64,000 nucleotides of DNA, from positions 62,001 through 126,000 of the IMG/VR virus record IMGVR_UViG_3300037070_003613; one strand, 5' to 3'. A program made the translations under genes and the position numbers. Position 1 is the first letter of the stretch; each line of letters begins with the position of its first letter. The DNA is from a virus. Positions 1-8,319 of the stretch are shown piece by piece. The notes below the pieces were generated by a model that saw nothing but the letters and a program-made list of their open reading frames with translations, made no database searches and was not told the DNA's origin.

Positions 1-545
1 TCTGCGCTCGGTGCGGCACTTCGTTCACCGTGTTCCGGAGCGATGTGAACCGTGGACGTCGCTTCTGCTCACCGAAATGCGCAGGCGTGGATCTGTCCGA
101 GCACCGGCGCGGTCCGACTCACCACCGCTACCGGCGAGCGACGACACGCTGTGAGATCTGCGGCGTCGCCTTCGAGCACGTGCCAGCCAAGCGTCGGCGG
201 TTCTGCTCGAAGTCCTGCTCGAACAGATCCCGCAAGTACCCAAGTGGGTCGGCGAACCCGAACTGGCGGGGCGGCGTGGCAGCCCGGTGGCGGAACTTCT
301 ACCTCACCCCCGAATGGATCGCCGTTCGCGACGCCGTGCTTCAACGTGACGGATGGCGCTGTCAGCACACCGGATGCCCGGGACGGCGAGGGAAGTTGCA
401 CGTGCATCACATCATCCATCTCGGAGATGGCGGCGCTCCGTATAACGACGCCAACCTAATCACGCTCTGCGGTGGTTGCCACACGGGGCACCATCGGCGA
501 GGCGACGTGCTTGTGTTCGATCCGCCCCGACCGGGGGTGCAGTGA
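1..545 (+). CDS. HNH endonuclease, 5' end cut by window edge
   Basis: The frame is already open at base 3, so the gene begins before the window. GTG 30 is the first in-window start candidate, but it would cut off the Cys pair CARC that completes the first zinc ribbon. The visible protein has two zinc ribbons (CARC with RRFCSPKC; CEIC with RRFCSKSC), then an HNH core: RDGWRC, HVHHIIH and CGGCHTGHH. Such enzymes nick or cut DNA; known phage roles are homing or assisting terminase. Its place directly before the head genes fits either. Its stop overlaps the next start by one base (TGATG). Confidence 0.85.
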   Translation, partial: CARCGTSFTVFRSDVNRGRRFCSPKCAGVDLSEHRRGPTHHRYRRATTRCEICGVAFEHVPAKRRRFCSKSCSNRSRKYPSGSANPNWRGGVAARWRNFYLTPEWIAVRDAVLQRDGWRCQHTGCPGRRGKLHVHHIIHLGDGGAPYNDANLITLCGGCHTGHHRRGDVLVFDPPRPGVQ

Positions 546-880
546 TGCCAATGGGACCGTACCGGAACTTTGCGGACTGCGTCGCCAAGAACCAGGACAA
601 GGCCAACCCGGAGGCGTATTGCGGCAAGATCAAGCACCAGGCCGAAGGCGCCGTGTTCGCCACCGGGCGCGGCGCGCAGGACGGCGACTGGGTGCGCGCC
701 CGGCCGATGAGCATCGAGGACACGGGGGACATGATCGTCGGCGGCGCCCCCCACCCGGCGCCGGTCACCGGGCTGCTCACCATCGTGCGCTCGAAGCTCC
801 CGGGCGTGTCGCGCTACTCGGTCGCCGGTCTCACCGTCGACCCGGCGACGATCACCGTCGTGGCTCCACCATCGCAATAG
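545..880 (+). CDS. Conserved head-module protein (111 aa)
   Basis: Starts at ATG 545 inside the stop of the HNH gene, which implies translational coupling. The N terminus carries NFADCV followed by PEAYCGKIK, a short Cys-containing motif that I know from the starts of actinophage capsid-protease-region proteins. The rest is a small soluble protein with no motif I can name. Because it sits between the nuclease and the protease genes, a role in head assembly is likely but inferred. The upstream frame is open to 476, but that would overlap the HNH gene by 70 bases without a ribosome site. Confidence 0.65.
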   Translation: MPMGPYRNFADCVAKNQDKANPEAYCGKIKHQAEGAVFATGRGAQDGDWVRARPMSIEDTGDMIVGGAPHPAPVTGLLTIVRSKLPGVSRYSVAGLTVDPATITVVAPPSQ

Positions 881-883
881 CCT
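878..883 (+). promoter_or_regulatory. Candidate -10 box for a leaderless start
   Basis: TAGCCT lies seven bases before ATG 891, and there is no Shine-Dalgarno sequence. The box overlaps the stop codon of the preceding gene. Judged by position only; no clear -35. Confidence 0.35.
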
Positions 884-890
884 GCGTTCG

Positions 891-2027
891 ATGGGCGCAG
901 TGATCGTGCTACTCCCCGCCGACCCGGCGGCGCTCGCAGCGGACGACGGCGACCCGGCGGAGGAACTCCACGTCACCCTGCTGTACCTGTCCGACGAGAC
1001 GCTGCCGCCCGACCAGTACGCGCTCGTGTCCGAAGCTGTCGCCTCGTGCGCGTCGATGCCGCCGATCGACGCCGACGTGTCCGGCGCCGGGATGCTCGGC
1101 AAGGACGCCGCGATCGTGCTGATCCTCGAATCGCAAGAGATCATGGATGTGCGCGCGCAACTCAAGGACGCCTGCGCGGCGTTGATGAACGACGCCGTCC
1201 AGTTCCCGTCGTTCATCCCGCATCTCACCATCGGCTACGCCGACTCCGTCGAGCACGGCCAATCCCTCCTCGATCACTGCCTGCCGATGGTCGGCGACGT
1301 GATCACGCTCGACCGCCTCGCCTGCTTGAACGGCGACGAACGCCACGAAACCCCGCTCGGCGCCGCCGCCGAACCCGCCGAGGTCGACATCGAGTCCGAT
1401 GTCTACTCGGAACCGATCTTCACATTCGCCGCCCCGGCAGCGGTCCCGCCGCCGGTGCCGGGCGCGGCTGCTCCCGCCCCGGGTCCCGCCCCGGGCGCGG
1501 GAGCACGTCCGAAGCGACAGGTGATCCTGGTCGGGATGCCGGTGGTCGATCCGAGCAAGGTGCCGTACAAGCCGACCGGCCTGCCGTACCAGTCACCGGA
1601 GCCGTACGTCGCGCTGCTCGAAGTCAAGCTCCGCCAGAACGAGGTCCCCGAGCAACTCGCCCAGGTGCTCGGGGACGTCCACCCGCCACCCGCCACGTCG
1701 ACGGCGACGAAGTCGCTGACCGCATCGGACACACGCCCGGCACGACGCGCGGTGCTGATGGACCCGGCACCATTGGCCGCGGCGTCCGACGCGATCAAGG
1801 CCGCGCTCGAACCGTACGGCACGACCGTCGATGACTACCCGTTCGTCGTGCAACTCGGCAACGAAGGCATCAGCAAAGCGGACGTGGTGGCATTGAAGGG
1901 CCAAGCGGTCGACTTCGCCGGACTGATCGCAGTCCTCCCGGACGGCACCGTGATCCACGAGGACAAAGGCCAGAGCGCGCCATCGACCACTGAGCCGACG
2001 ACGGCCGATACTGTTGCGGCGACGTAG
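891..2027 (+). CDS. 2H phosphoesterase-domain head-region protein
   Basis: 378 residues. The N-terminal domain has the two HxT motifs that define the 2H phosphoesterase superfamily: HVTLLY at residues 27-32 and HLTIGY at 111-116, with typical spacing. Family members hydrolyse cyclic or 2',3'-linked nucleotides, and some phage members destroy cyclic-nucleotide immune signals or repair RNA. A Pro/Ala-rich linker (about 180-205) leads to a C-terminal region containing KRQVILVGMPVVDP and an alpha/beta-looking segment that I do not recognise. It lies between head genes, so it may be made late or enter the virion; that is inference. ATG 891 has no ribosome site and may be leaderless. Confidence 0.65.
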   Translation: MGAVIVLLPADPAALAADDGDPAEELHVTLLYLSDETLPPDQYALVSEAVASCASMPPIDADVSGAGMLGKDAAIVLILESQEIMDVRAQLKDACAALMNDAVQFPSFIPHLTIGYADSVEHGQSLLDHCLPMVGDVITLDRLACLNGDERHETPLGAAAEPAEVDIESDVYSEPIFTFAAPAAVPPPVPGAAAPAPGPAPGAGARPKRQVILVGMPVVDPSKVPYKPTGLPYQSPEPYVALLEVKLRQNEVPEQLAQVLGDVHPPPATSTATKSLTASDTRPARRAVLMDPAPLAAASDAIKAALEPYGTTVDDYPFVVQLGNEGISKADVVALKGQAVDFAGLIAVLPDGTVIHEDKGQSAPSTTEPTTADTVAAT

Positions 2028-2030
2028 TTA
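2021..2030 (+). promoter_or_regulatory. Late-region GTAGTT motif
   Basis: GACGTAGTTA sits in the leader before the protease gene, about 55 bases from its start. The GTAGTT core recurs in the leaders at 4.4, 7.8 and 33.2 kb, always before structural genes that have good ribosome sites. Candidate late-promoter element. Confidence 0.3.
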
Positions 2031-2083
2031 CACGGGTGCGGTTTCGGGTGTCCGGGCCGCATCCGCTGCAACAGGAGGATGCC

Positions 2084-4036
2084 ATGACAGCACCAGCCTC
2101 AACGACCGCCGCCAAGCCCGGCGACCGTTTCCGCGCCGCCGCCGCAGCCAAGCGTGCCACGTTCGCCGACCCGATGGCCGGTGACCCGATGGCCGGTGAC
2201 GCGCCCGCCGAGCCAACCGGGGCAGCGATCACGCTCGGACTGGTGGCCGAGGACGGCACACCGATCGGCGACATCGGCACCATCAACTACGACGGCGACC
2301 CGTCCGAGGTCGACGCCGCGCTCGCCGGTGTCTCGATCGTGTTCACGTCACCAGATGTCGTTGACCTCGCGCCGCTGCAATCGGCGTTGGAGGGTTTGGG
2401 AATCACCGAGGCACAGTTGAACAGCGCACCCCCGGACGGGATCCCGGCCGAGGGTGGGACCTACACCGTCGCCGTCGTTGGGGGTGACGGCGGCGGCGGT
2501 GATGTCCCCGCTGACGTCCCGGCCCCCGAGTTCTCGTGGCGTCGGGCGGGCGACTTCGGCGCGGTCGCGGTCACCGACGACCCGAAGGCGCCCCGCTGGC
2601 AAGGTCTGCTCGTGGTCGAAGGCATCAAGTCCGGCGACGGACGCCAGATCGACTTTGAGGCGTTGACGTGGCGGAACCTGCCGCTGCCCTTGATGATGAT
2701 GACCCGCAACCCAGTCGGCGGCGAAGGCCACGACGGAGCGGAACTCGCCGGACGGATCGACAAGATCGAACGCAAGGACAACGGCGAGATCTGGGGCAGC
2801 GGCATCCTCGACTCCGGGTCCGAAGCTGGCAAGGAAGCGATGCGGCTGCTCACCCCCGACGCTGACGGCTTCACGTTGCTGCGCGGCGTGTCCGTCGATC
2901 TCGATGACGTCGAGATGGCATTCGAGGGACCCGAAGGCATCATCGACATCGGCGACCTCGGCATGTCGGCACCGATGAAGGTCGCCAAGGGCCGCATCAT
3001 GGGCGCGACGTTGACGCCGTTCCCCGCGTTCCAAGAGGCACAAGTCACGCTCGTGTCCGACAACGCGCTGATCGCGGCGATCACCGGTGGCGGCTGCGAC
3101 TGCGACCATGAGGCAGCGATGGTCGCCTCCGCTGGCGAACCGATGAAGGGCGCCCAGGTCCGGGTGTTCACACCATTCGGCGCCGACGCTCTCGTCGCCT
3201 CGGCCGGTTCGGCGCCGGTCATCCCGCTGCGCCCACCTGTCGCCTGGTTCGAGTGCCCGGCGCACGACGCCATCGCCGACGAGTCGGTTCGGATCACGAG
3301 CGACGGCCGCATCTACGGCCTCGCCGCCGACGACAAGTCGTGCCACATCGGCTTCGCCGATCGTTGCGTGCGGACACCCAAGTCGCGCGCCAACTACCGC
3401 TACTTCGCGAACAAGCAATGCGAGACCGCCGAAGGGATCATGGTCGCCTCGGGTCCGATCTTCATGGACACCGTCCACCCATCGTTGAAGTTGAAGGCAT
3501 CGGACGCGCAGGCGTTCTACGCCCACACCGGATGCGCTGTCGCGGACGTCGCCGTGTACGACACGCCGAAGGGCATGTACGTCGCCGGTGCCGTGCGACC
3601 ATCCGCTACGCCCGACCAGATCCGTGCCCTGCGCGGCTCGGACATCTCGCCCGACTGGCGCATCATCCAAGGCCACCTCGAATGCGTCGCGCTGCTCGCC
3701 GTCAACACGTCCGGCTTCATCACCCCGGCGCTCGTCGCGTCGGCCGGTGAAGCCGCGCTCGACGGCGCGGTCAAGCCCGGCAAGGTCGCTGTCGAGGTGT
3801 CGTTCGAGACCGGCGAGATCCTGGCGCTCGTGGCGGCAGGCATGAAGCCGCACACCGGCTCCGGTGTCGCCGCGCTCTCGGCCGAGGTCGAGACACTGCG
3901 CGCGCAGGTCGAGACGCTGATGGCGACGCAACTCGCCGAACGCAAGGCAGCCGCGCTCGGCAAGCTGCAAGCCCGCCGCCAACGCGCGCTCGACGCCCGG
4001 TTCGCCGAGGCACGCCAGCGGTTTACGCGCAAGTGA
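2084..4036 (+). CDS. Capsid maturation protease, large multidomain form
   Basis: 650 residues from ATG 2084, chosen because AGGAGG (2073-2078) lies five bases before it; a GTG at 2036 has no such site. The central domain (about 150-325) is an HK97-type prohead protease: GHDGAE with His216, GVSVDLDD with Ser270, and the family signature GRIMGATLTPFPAF near 303-316. It processes capsid and scaffold during head maturation. A second region (about 385-560) repeats WFECPAHDAI-like and HTGCAVADVAVYD segments and may be an additional structural domain. The C terminus is a coiled coil rich in Ala, Arg and Gln that could act as scaffold. Residues near 30-39 hold an MAGD duplication. Confidence 0.85.
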   Translation: MTAPASTTAAKPGDRFRAAAAAKRATFADPMAGDPMAGDAPAEPTGAAITLGLVAEDGTPIGDIGTINYDGDPSEVDAALAGVSIVFTSPDVVDLAPLQSALEGLGITEAQLNSAPPDGIPAEGGTYTVAVVGGDGGGGDVPADVPAPEFSWRRAGDFGAVAVTDDPKAPRWQGLLVVEGIKSGDGRQIDFEALTWRNLPLPLMMMTRNPVGGEGHDGAELAGRIDKIERKDNGEIWGSGILDSGSEAGKEAMRLLTPDADGFTLLRGVSVDLDDVEMAFEGPEGIIDIGDLGMSAPMKVAKGRIMGATLTPFPAFQEAQVTLVSDNALIAAITGGGCDCDHEAAMVASAGEPMKGAQVRVFTPFGADALVASAGSAPVIPLRPPVAWFECPAHDAIADESVRITSDGRIYGLAADDKSCHIGFADRCVRTPKSRANYRYFANKQCETAEGIMVASGPIFMDTVHPSLKLKASDAQAFYAHTGCAVADVAVYDTPKGMYVAGAVRPSATPDQIRALRGSDISPDWRIIQGHLECVALLAVNTSGFITPALVASAGEAALDGAVKPGKVAVEVSFETGEILALVAAGMKPHTGSGVAALSAEVETLRAQVETLMATQLAERKAAALGKLQARRQRALDARFAEARQRFTRK

Positions 4037-4086
4037 ACATCCGCTGACAATCTGTCAACTCACTTTCACCGCGCTCCGTCACCAGC

Positions 4087-4092
4087 TATCCT
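4087..4092 (+). promoter_or_regulatory. Candidate -10 box for a leaderless start
   Basis: TATCCT ends six bases before ATG 4099, so transcription would start at the A of the start codon. No ribosome site and no good -35 are visible. Confidence 0.45.
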
Positions 4093-4098
4093 GGTGTT

Positions 4099-4326
4099 AT
4101 GCGCGTAACTGTCGCGGTGCGTGAGATCCGGAGTGGGGACGCGATCCTCATCGAAGGTCGGGACAAGCCGTACATCGTCGCGAGCGTGCAGAGGTTCCGC
4201 GGGTTGACGTCGATCACCGCGTGTGATCCTGACTCGGTCGCGGTCGGCGCCTGCGGCGAGGAGTACCCAACGGACTGCGTCACGTTCGTGTTGGACGACT
4301 CCGACCGCGCTGCCGTCCTCGTGTAA
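4099..4326 (+). CDS. Small hypothetical protein (75 aa)
   Basis: Compact protein with the look of a small beta barrel: MRVTVAVREIRSGDAILIEG, a bulge, then repeated beta strands. No family recognised. It is monocistronic, between the protease and the capsid gene, with a candidate leaderless promoter in front and a hairpin terminator directly behind. Such single genes in head modules can be decoration or regulatory proteins; the sequence does not decide. Confidence 0.6.
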   Translation: MRVTVAVREIRSGDAILIEGRDKPYIVASVQRFRGLTSITACDPDSVAVGACGEEYPTDCVTFVLDDSDRAAVLV

Positions 4327-4330
4327 CCGC

Positions 4331-4359
4331 GGTACCCCGCGGGATTCTCGCGGGGTATC
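4331..4359 (+). terminator. Hairpin terminator candidate
   Basis: A perfect nine-base stem, TACCCCGCG with CGCGGGGTA, and a seven-base loop, five bases after the stop at 4326. The stem extends with a wobble pair and one more G-C. There is no U tract, so termination may be weak or factor-assisted. Confidence 0.55.
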
Positions 4360-4367
4360 CACCATTC

Positions 4368-4414
4368 GTGTAACCACATCGCTGTAACTTCGCGTCCGAT
4401 CGACGCGCGTAGTT
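4368..4414 (+). promoter_or_regulatory. Leader elements before the capsid gene
   Basis: Holds TGTAAC twice, 14 bases apart, around CCACATCG (4369-4388), then CGTAGTTC at 4408-4415. TAACCACATCG also occurs at 32337-32350, and CATCGGTGTAACT at 35098. These shared pieces suggest a late promoter or an activator site; the match to sigma-70 hexamers is poor. Confidence 0.35.
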
Positions 4415-4497
4415 CCGTCGTGAGCGAGCGGCCTAGCCGTCCCGCGGTGAGCAGATCCACCGCCCGCGAGGGCTTACACGACGCAGGAGCACGACGC

Positions 4498-6258
4498 ATG
4501 GACGTCATCAACTTCCCACAGGACCTCACGCAACTCGAACCCGATCAGTTGACGGCGTTGGAGCAGCAGATCAACTCGCGCGGCGAAGAACTCTCCGACG
4601 CCGAGTCCTCGCCCGAGTCGGTCGATGAACTCGAACTGCTCTCGCAGCAGGCCGACGCGATCGACGCCGAGAACACCCGCCGTGAGACCGAGCGGGCAGA
4701 CCTCGACGGCCGCAAGGAAGCCGCCGCCGGGCGCTTCAAGAAGGACCTCGCCGACCCGACCGAGGGCGACCAGGTCACCATCGGCGAGAACGAGGAGGAC
4801 CTGGACGAGGACGGCAAGCCGAAGGCCAAGGCCAAGGTCGAAGCCGCACCCGAGCCTGCGATCATCGACCAGATCGCCGCCGCCGTGTCGGCCGGGGTCA
4901 CCCAGGCGCTCGCCATCGCCGGGGTCACGATGCCGAACGGCAAGGGCGGGGTGCCGGGCAACGTCGCCGCCCTCTCAGCCCGCCAGTCGGCCCGCTCGAA
5001 GGTCCGCGAAGCCAGCAACGACGCCTTCATGGTGGCGACGGCGCACGCCCCGCACATGCGCGAAGGCACCCCGTTCGAGGACCCGTTGGCCGTCGCCTCG
5101 GCGATCGTCAACAAGCGTCTCAGCCTGACGTCGGTGCCGGGCGGCACGCGCGACTTCGTGTCGATCGCCCACACCGACAAGTTCATCGAGGGCGAGCACC
5201 TGTCGCAGATGGACGCGGCGGAGAACTTCCGCATCCTGCGCGACGTCCAGGTCGGAGCGCCGAAGGCACTCGTTGCCTCCGGTCACGCCTGCGCCGAGTA
5301 CGCCCCGAGCTACGAGTTCTTCCGCCTCGCGGAGCCGCAGAACCCGTTTGAGCAGGGGACCAACGTCGTGCAGGCGCCTCGTGGCGGCATCAACTACATC
5401 GTGCCGCCGTCCGTCGCCGCCGCCGCCGCCGCCATCGACATCTCGGCCCAGGACCGCAACTTCGCAGCGTCGTTCGTGCAGTTCTCGGCCGGTCCGAAGG
5501 CGTGCATCACGGTGTCGTGCCCGAGCACCTCGTCGGCCGAGGTGTCGGCCGTGTCGCAATGCGTCACGTTCGACAACCTCAACTACAAGGTGTTCCCGGA
5601 GCAGGTGTCGGCGTTCCTTGAGGACGTCGCCGTCCAGTTCATGTCGACCAAAGAGGTGTTCTACCTCGACTACGTCAACTCGAACTCGACGGCGGTCACC
5701 GGCAACTACTGCTACGGCTTCTCGCGCAGCCTGCTGCACGACTGGGTCACGGCCACGGTCGGCTACCGCAAGCGTCACGGCATGGCGTCGGACGCGACGA
5801 TGCAAGTCGCCGCTCCGGACTGGGCGCGTGAGGCCGTCAAGCTCGACATGGCGATGGACGGGTACCAAGGTCTGTCGTTCTTCGACATCACCGACAACCA
5901 CATGAACGCTGCCCTGTCGGCCCGCAACATCGACGCCATCTGGTACAACGACAACCCGACCGGGGTGTTGCCGAACCAGAAGTTCAACGGCGCCCAGGCG
6001 GTCGGTGGCCTCAACCAGTTCCCGACGAAGGTCAAGGCGTTCATCTACGCACCAGGGACGTTCGTCCGCCTCGACGGCGGCACGCTCGACGTCGGCCTCG
6101 TGCGTGACAGCACGCTCAACCGCACCAACGACCTGCAACTGTTCATGGAGGAGTGGATCGGCATCGCGAAGCTCGGCTTCGAGTCGGTCGGCCTCCTGAG
6201 CACGCTGTGCGTCAACGGCTCGGGTCCCGCCGGTGTCACGCCTTGCACCTGCCCCTGA
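4498..6258 (+). CDS. Major capsid protein with N-terminal scaffold domain
   Basis: 586 residues from ATG 4498, preceded by GCAGGAGC. Residues 1-100 are acidic and helical (LTQLEPDQLTALEQQINSR and onward), the delta/scaffold domain that the protease normally removes. The rest fits an HK97-fold capsid: a long beta-rich body and the end APGTFVRLDGGTLDVGLVRD followed by QLFMEEWIGIAKLGFESVGL, typical of actinophage capsid subunits. The C terminus is unusually Cys-rich (CVNGSG, PCTCP). It builds the icosahedral shell around packaged DNA. A hairpin follows the gene, as expected for a highly expressed message. Confidence 0.85.
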   Translation: MDVINFPQDLTQLEPDQLTALEQQINSRGEELSDAESSPESVDELELLSQQADAIDAENTRRETERADLDGRKEAAAGRFKKDLADPTEGDQVTIGENEEDLDEDGKPKAKAKVEAAPEPAIIDQIAAAVSAGVTQALAIAGVTMPNGKGGVPGNVAALSARQSARSKVREASNDAFMVATAHAPHMREGTPFEDPLAVASAIVNKRLSLTSVPGGTRDFVSIAHTDKFIEGEHLSQMDAAENFRILRDVQVGAPKALVASGHACAEYAPSYEFFRLAEPQNPFEQGTNVVQAPRGGINYIVPPSVAAAAAAIDISAQDRNFAASFVQFSAGPKACITVSCPSTSSAEVSAVSQCVTFDNLNYKVFPEQVSAFLEDVAVQFMSTKEVFYLDYVNSNSTAVTGNYCYGFSRSLLHDWVTATVGYRKRHGMASDATMQVAAPDWAREAVKLDMAMDGYQGLSFFDITDNHMNAALSARNIDAIWYNDNPTGVLPNQKFNGAQAVGGLNQFPTKVKAFIYAPGTFVRLDGGTLDVGLVRDSTLNRTNDLQLFMEEWIGIAKLGFESVGLLSTLCVNGSGPAGVTPCTCP

Positions 6259-6296
6259 CGATCCCTGACACAACTCAACAGTGACGGACACGGCGA

Positions 6297-6326
6297 GGGT
6301 GCCACCTGTGCAGCCGGGTGGCACCC
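6297..6326 (+). terminator. Hairpin after the capsid gene
   Basis: GGGTGCCACC and GGTGGCACCC form a perfect ten-base stem with a ten-base loop, about 40 bases after the capsid stop and 40 before the next start. There is no U tract. It could trim read-through and set a higher capsid level than downstream genes. Confidence 0.6.
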
Positions 6327-6365
6327 GAACCGTCCCCGTCCACCATCGAGAACCAGGAGTGAATC

Positions 6366-7301
6366 ATGTGGGGTCTTCGGGTCCAGGCACAACCGATCCA
6401 GGGTGAGGTCCCCCCGCACAACCTGCTCGCCGCCGCATGGCCCGGCCAGGTTGATCCGGACTGGGCGAACATCCCCGGCATCGGCGAGAACTGGCAGGAG
6501 GCATGGCGCGGCGGTGTGAAGTGGCGCCCCACCGGCTGCATCGGAGCGTTCGCTTGGGATCCGAACTGCGCCGACTTCCCGAAGGCTGACAAGTCGACGC
6601 CGCCCACCATCCCGGCGATGTTGGAAACCGACACGTTCGTGATCGAAACGTCGGTGGGTTGCACGCTCGTCGGCAACGCCAACGGCTCGGCCACCGACGC
6701 GTACCGCCAGATCGCGTTGATGCAGTTGGATCTCGGCACACCCAAGGCGCTCGAAACCCAGTTCTGGACCGGGACGCTCGGCTCACGGATGCAGTCCCTC
6801 GACTCGTCGGCGACCGAGATCACCGGCCTCACGTCGGCGGCGACGATCGTCACCGGCTCCACCATCTTCGACCGCCAGGTCGGCCTGGCGATGGCCGAGA
6901 AGCAACTCGCCGGATGCGGCGCCGGGACGAAGGGCATGATCCACGCACCATCGTGGCTCGTGACGCTCTGGATCGGTGATGGCATCGTGATCGAGAAGGA
7001 CGGCTACCTCGTGACCGCAGGCCGCGAGGATCGCGTCGTCGCCGGATCCGGCTACCCGGGCACCGGCCCGAGCGGAGTCGCCGCGGTCACGGGTCTCGAC
7101 ACGTGGATCTTCGCCACCGGCCCGGTCGAGGTCTACATTGACGAAGGCGTGATCATCGGCGAGACGATCGCCGAGTCGTTCAACCGGACCACGAACTACG
7201 TCGAGTTCCGCGCCGAACGCCAGGCGCTCGTCCGCTTCGATCCGTGCTGCCATTCGGCGGTCCTGCTCAACGCTTCCACGAACAGTGGTGGCGGCGGCTG
7301 A
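6366..7301 (+). CDS. Probable virion structural protein after the capsid gene
   Basis: 311 residues; GGAGTGAATC precedes ATG 6366. The second half has GMIHAPSWLVTLW, GYLVTAGREDRVVAGSGYPG and DTWIFATGPVEVY, a pattern I associate with a conserved actinophage head protein encoded next to the capsid gene and sometimes described as a capsid-like or minor head protein. No enzyme motif is visible. Five cysteines, including CC near the end, match the Cys-rich style of other virion proteins here. Coupled to a short membrane peptide gene by a one-base overlap. Confidence 0.6.
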   Translation: MWGLRVQAQPIQGEVPPHNLLAAAWPGQVDPDWANIPGIGENWQEAWRGGVKWRPTGCIGAFAWDPNCADFPKADKSTPPTIPAMLETDTFVIETSVGCTLVGNANGSATDAYRQIALMQLDLGTPKALETQFWTGTLGSRMQSLDSSATEITGLTSAATIVTGSTIFDRQVGLAMAEKQLAGCGAGTKGMIHAPSWLVTLWIGDGIVIEKDGYLVTAGREDRVVAGSGYPGTGPSGVAAVTGLDTWIFATGPVEVYIDEGVIIGETIAESFNRTTNYVEFRAERQALVRFDPCCHSAVLLNASTNSGGGG

Positions 7302-7417
7302 TGCCGCGCTGGGGCCAGTTCGTGATCGGGGTCGTCGCGACAGTGGCGATCTTCGCGCTGGCCCCGTTCATGGCGTCGCGCCGCAACCCGTACCGGCGCG
7401 GTGTCCGCTACGAGTGA
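7301..7417 (+). CDS. Short membrane peptide (38 aa)
   Basis: ATG 7301 overlaps the previous stop (TGATG). The peptide has one hydrophobic segment, VIGVVATVAIFALAPFM, between a short N terminus and a basic tail (SRRNPYRRGVRYE). The positive-inside pattern predicts a cytoplasmic C terminus. Function unknown; coupling to a head gene argues that it is really translated. Confidence 0.5.
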   Translation: MPRWGQFVIGVVATVAIFALAPFMASRRNPYRRGVRYE

Positions 7418-7423
7418 GACGCG

Positions 7424-7756
7424 ATGAGAACGACGCAGGCGTGCGGACCGGGCGAGTACGAACAGGGCGTGATGCCGACCGTGCGCGCCACGTACACCGG
7501 CATCCCCGACCCGGGTGAAACCGAGGGCGACCTGTTCAACCCGACGACGATCACCGTCACCACCAAGTCACCATCGGGAGTCTTGACCGTCTACACGACG
7601 CCGACCGCCGAGATCTCCTCGACCGAGACCGGCTACTGGGACTTCAACTTCCCTGACCCGCTGACCGAGACCGGCAAGTGGGTCGTCACGTTCGTCGGTG
7701 GAGGCGCGTCGAAGTCGACGTGGTTCACCATTGTCCGCGCCGCCGTCTACGTCTGA
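7424..7756 (+). CDS. Ig-like beta-sandwich head or decoration protein
   Basis: 110 residues, mostly beta: PTTITVTTKSPSGVLTVY, TGYWDFNF and GKWVVTFVGGG look like the strands of a single Ig-like domain, comparable to decoration or accessory domains on phage virions. No catalytic residues. The ATG lies seven bases after the previous stop without a clear ribosome site, so it may be read by re-initiation. Confidence 0.55.
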   Translation: MRTTQACGPGEYEQGVMPTVRATYTGIPDPGETEGDLFNPTTITVTTKSPSGVLTVYTTPTAEISSTETGYWDFNFPDPLTETGKWVVTFVGGGASKSTWFTIVRAAVYV

Positions 7757-7798
7757 GGCGGTCCCCGAATGACAACGAGAGATCCACTAGATTCCTCT

Positions 7799-7822
7799 CG
7801 CGTAGTTTCCCCGACGTAGTTC
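7799..7822 (+). promoter_or_regulatory. Two GTAGTT motifs in a leader
   Basis: GTAGTTTC and GTAGTTCA occur 17 bases apart in the 86-base gap before the 7843 gene. The gap also holds a weak six-base stem (CGAGAG with CTCTCG) just before them. Candidate late-promoter element. Confidence 0.3.
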
Positions 7823-7842
7823 ACCCGGCCGAGGAGTGGTAA

Positions 7843-8307
7843 ATGGCAAGCGTCAACTGGTTGACCAACAAGGGCAAGTTGAAGCTGATGCAGGGGTCGT
7901 GGGATGACTCGGGCGGCACGGCGATCCGGCTCGGCCTCATCAACGGCACGTCGCGGCCGACGACGATCGACACCGCCGCCGAGGTCGCCGACGTCAACTT
8001 CGTGTCCGACTTCCTCGGCCTCTCAGGCGTGGTCGAGTTGACGGTCGCCGGGTACTCGCGTCAGAACCTCACCCGCTCGAACGCGACCGAGGACGACACC
8101 AACGACCGGGTCAACATGGACGCTTCCGATGTCGTGATCTCCGGTGTCGCCGCGGGCGAAACGATCATCGGTGGGTTCGTGTTCGAGTTTGTCACGAACG
8201 ACGCCGACAGCCCGGTGATCAGCGTGTTCCTGTTGGACGCGCCTGGCATCCCGACCAACGGGTCAGACATCACGTTGACCATCACCGATCTCTACCGAGC
8301 CTCGTAG
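7843..8307 (+). CDS. Beta-rich virion protein (154 aa)
   Basis: GAGGAGTGG precedes ATG 7843. The sequence begins MASVNWLTNKGKLKLMQGSW and continues as alternating strands with Asp/Thr/Gly turns, the composition of small phage structural proteins such as tail-tip or decoration subunits. WLTNKGK near the start resembles the N terminus of a family of small phage structural proteins, but I cannot name it. Followed 12 bases later by another structural-looking gene with its own ribosome site. Confidence 0.5.
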   Translation: MASVNWLTNKGKLKLMQGSWDDSGGTAIRLGLINGTSRPTTIDTAAEVADVNFVSDFLGLSGVVELTVAGYSRQNLTRSNATEDDTNDRVNMDASDVVISGVAAGETIIGGFVFEFVTNDADSPVISVFLLDAPGIPTNGSDITLTITDLYRAS

Positions 8308-8319
8308 GAGGATAGAGCC

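Noticed and set aside
2348-6324. Leftward open frames of 544 and 449 codons opposite the protease and capsid genes
   Set aside because: Antisense shadows of high-GC genes; the sense proteins carry clear family signatures.
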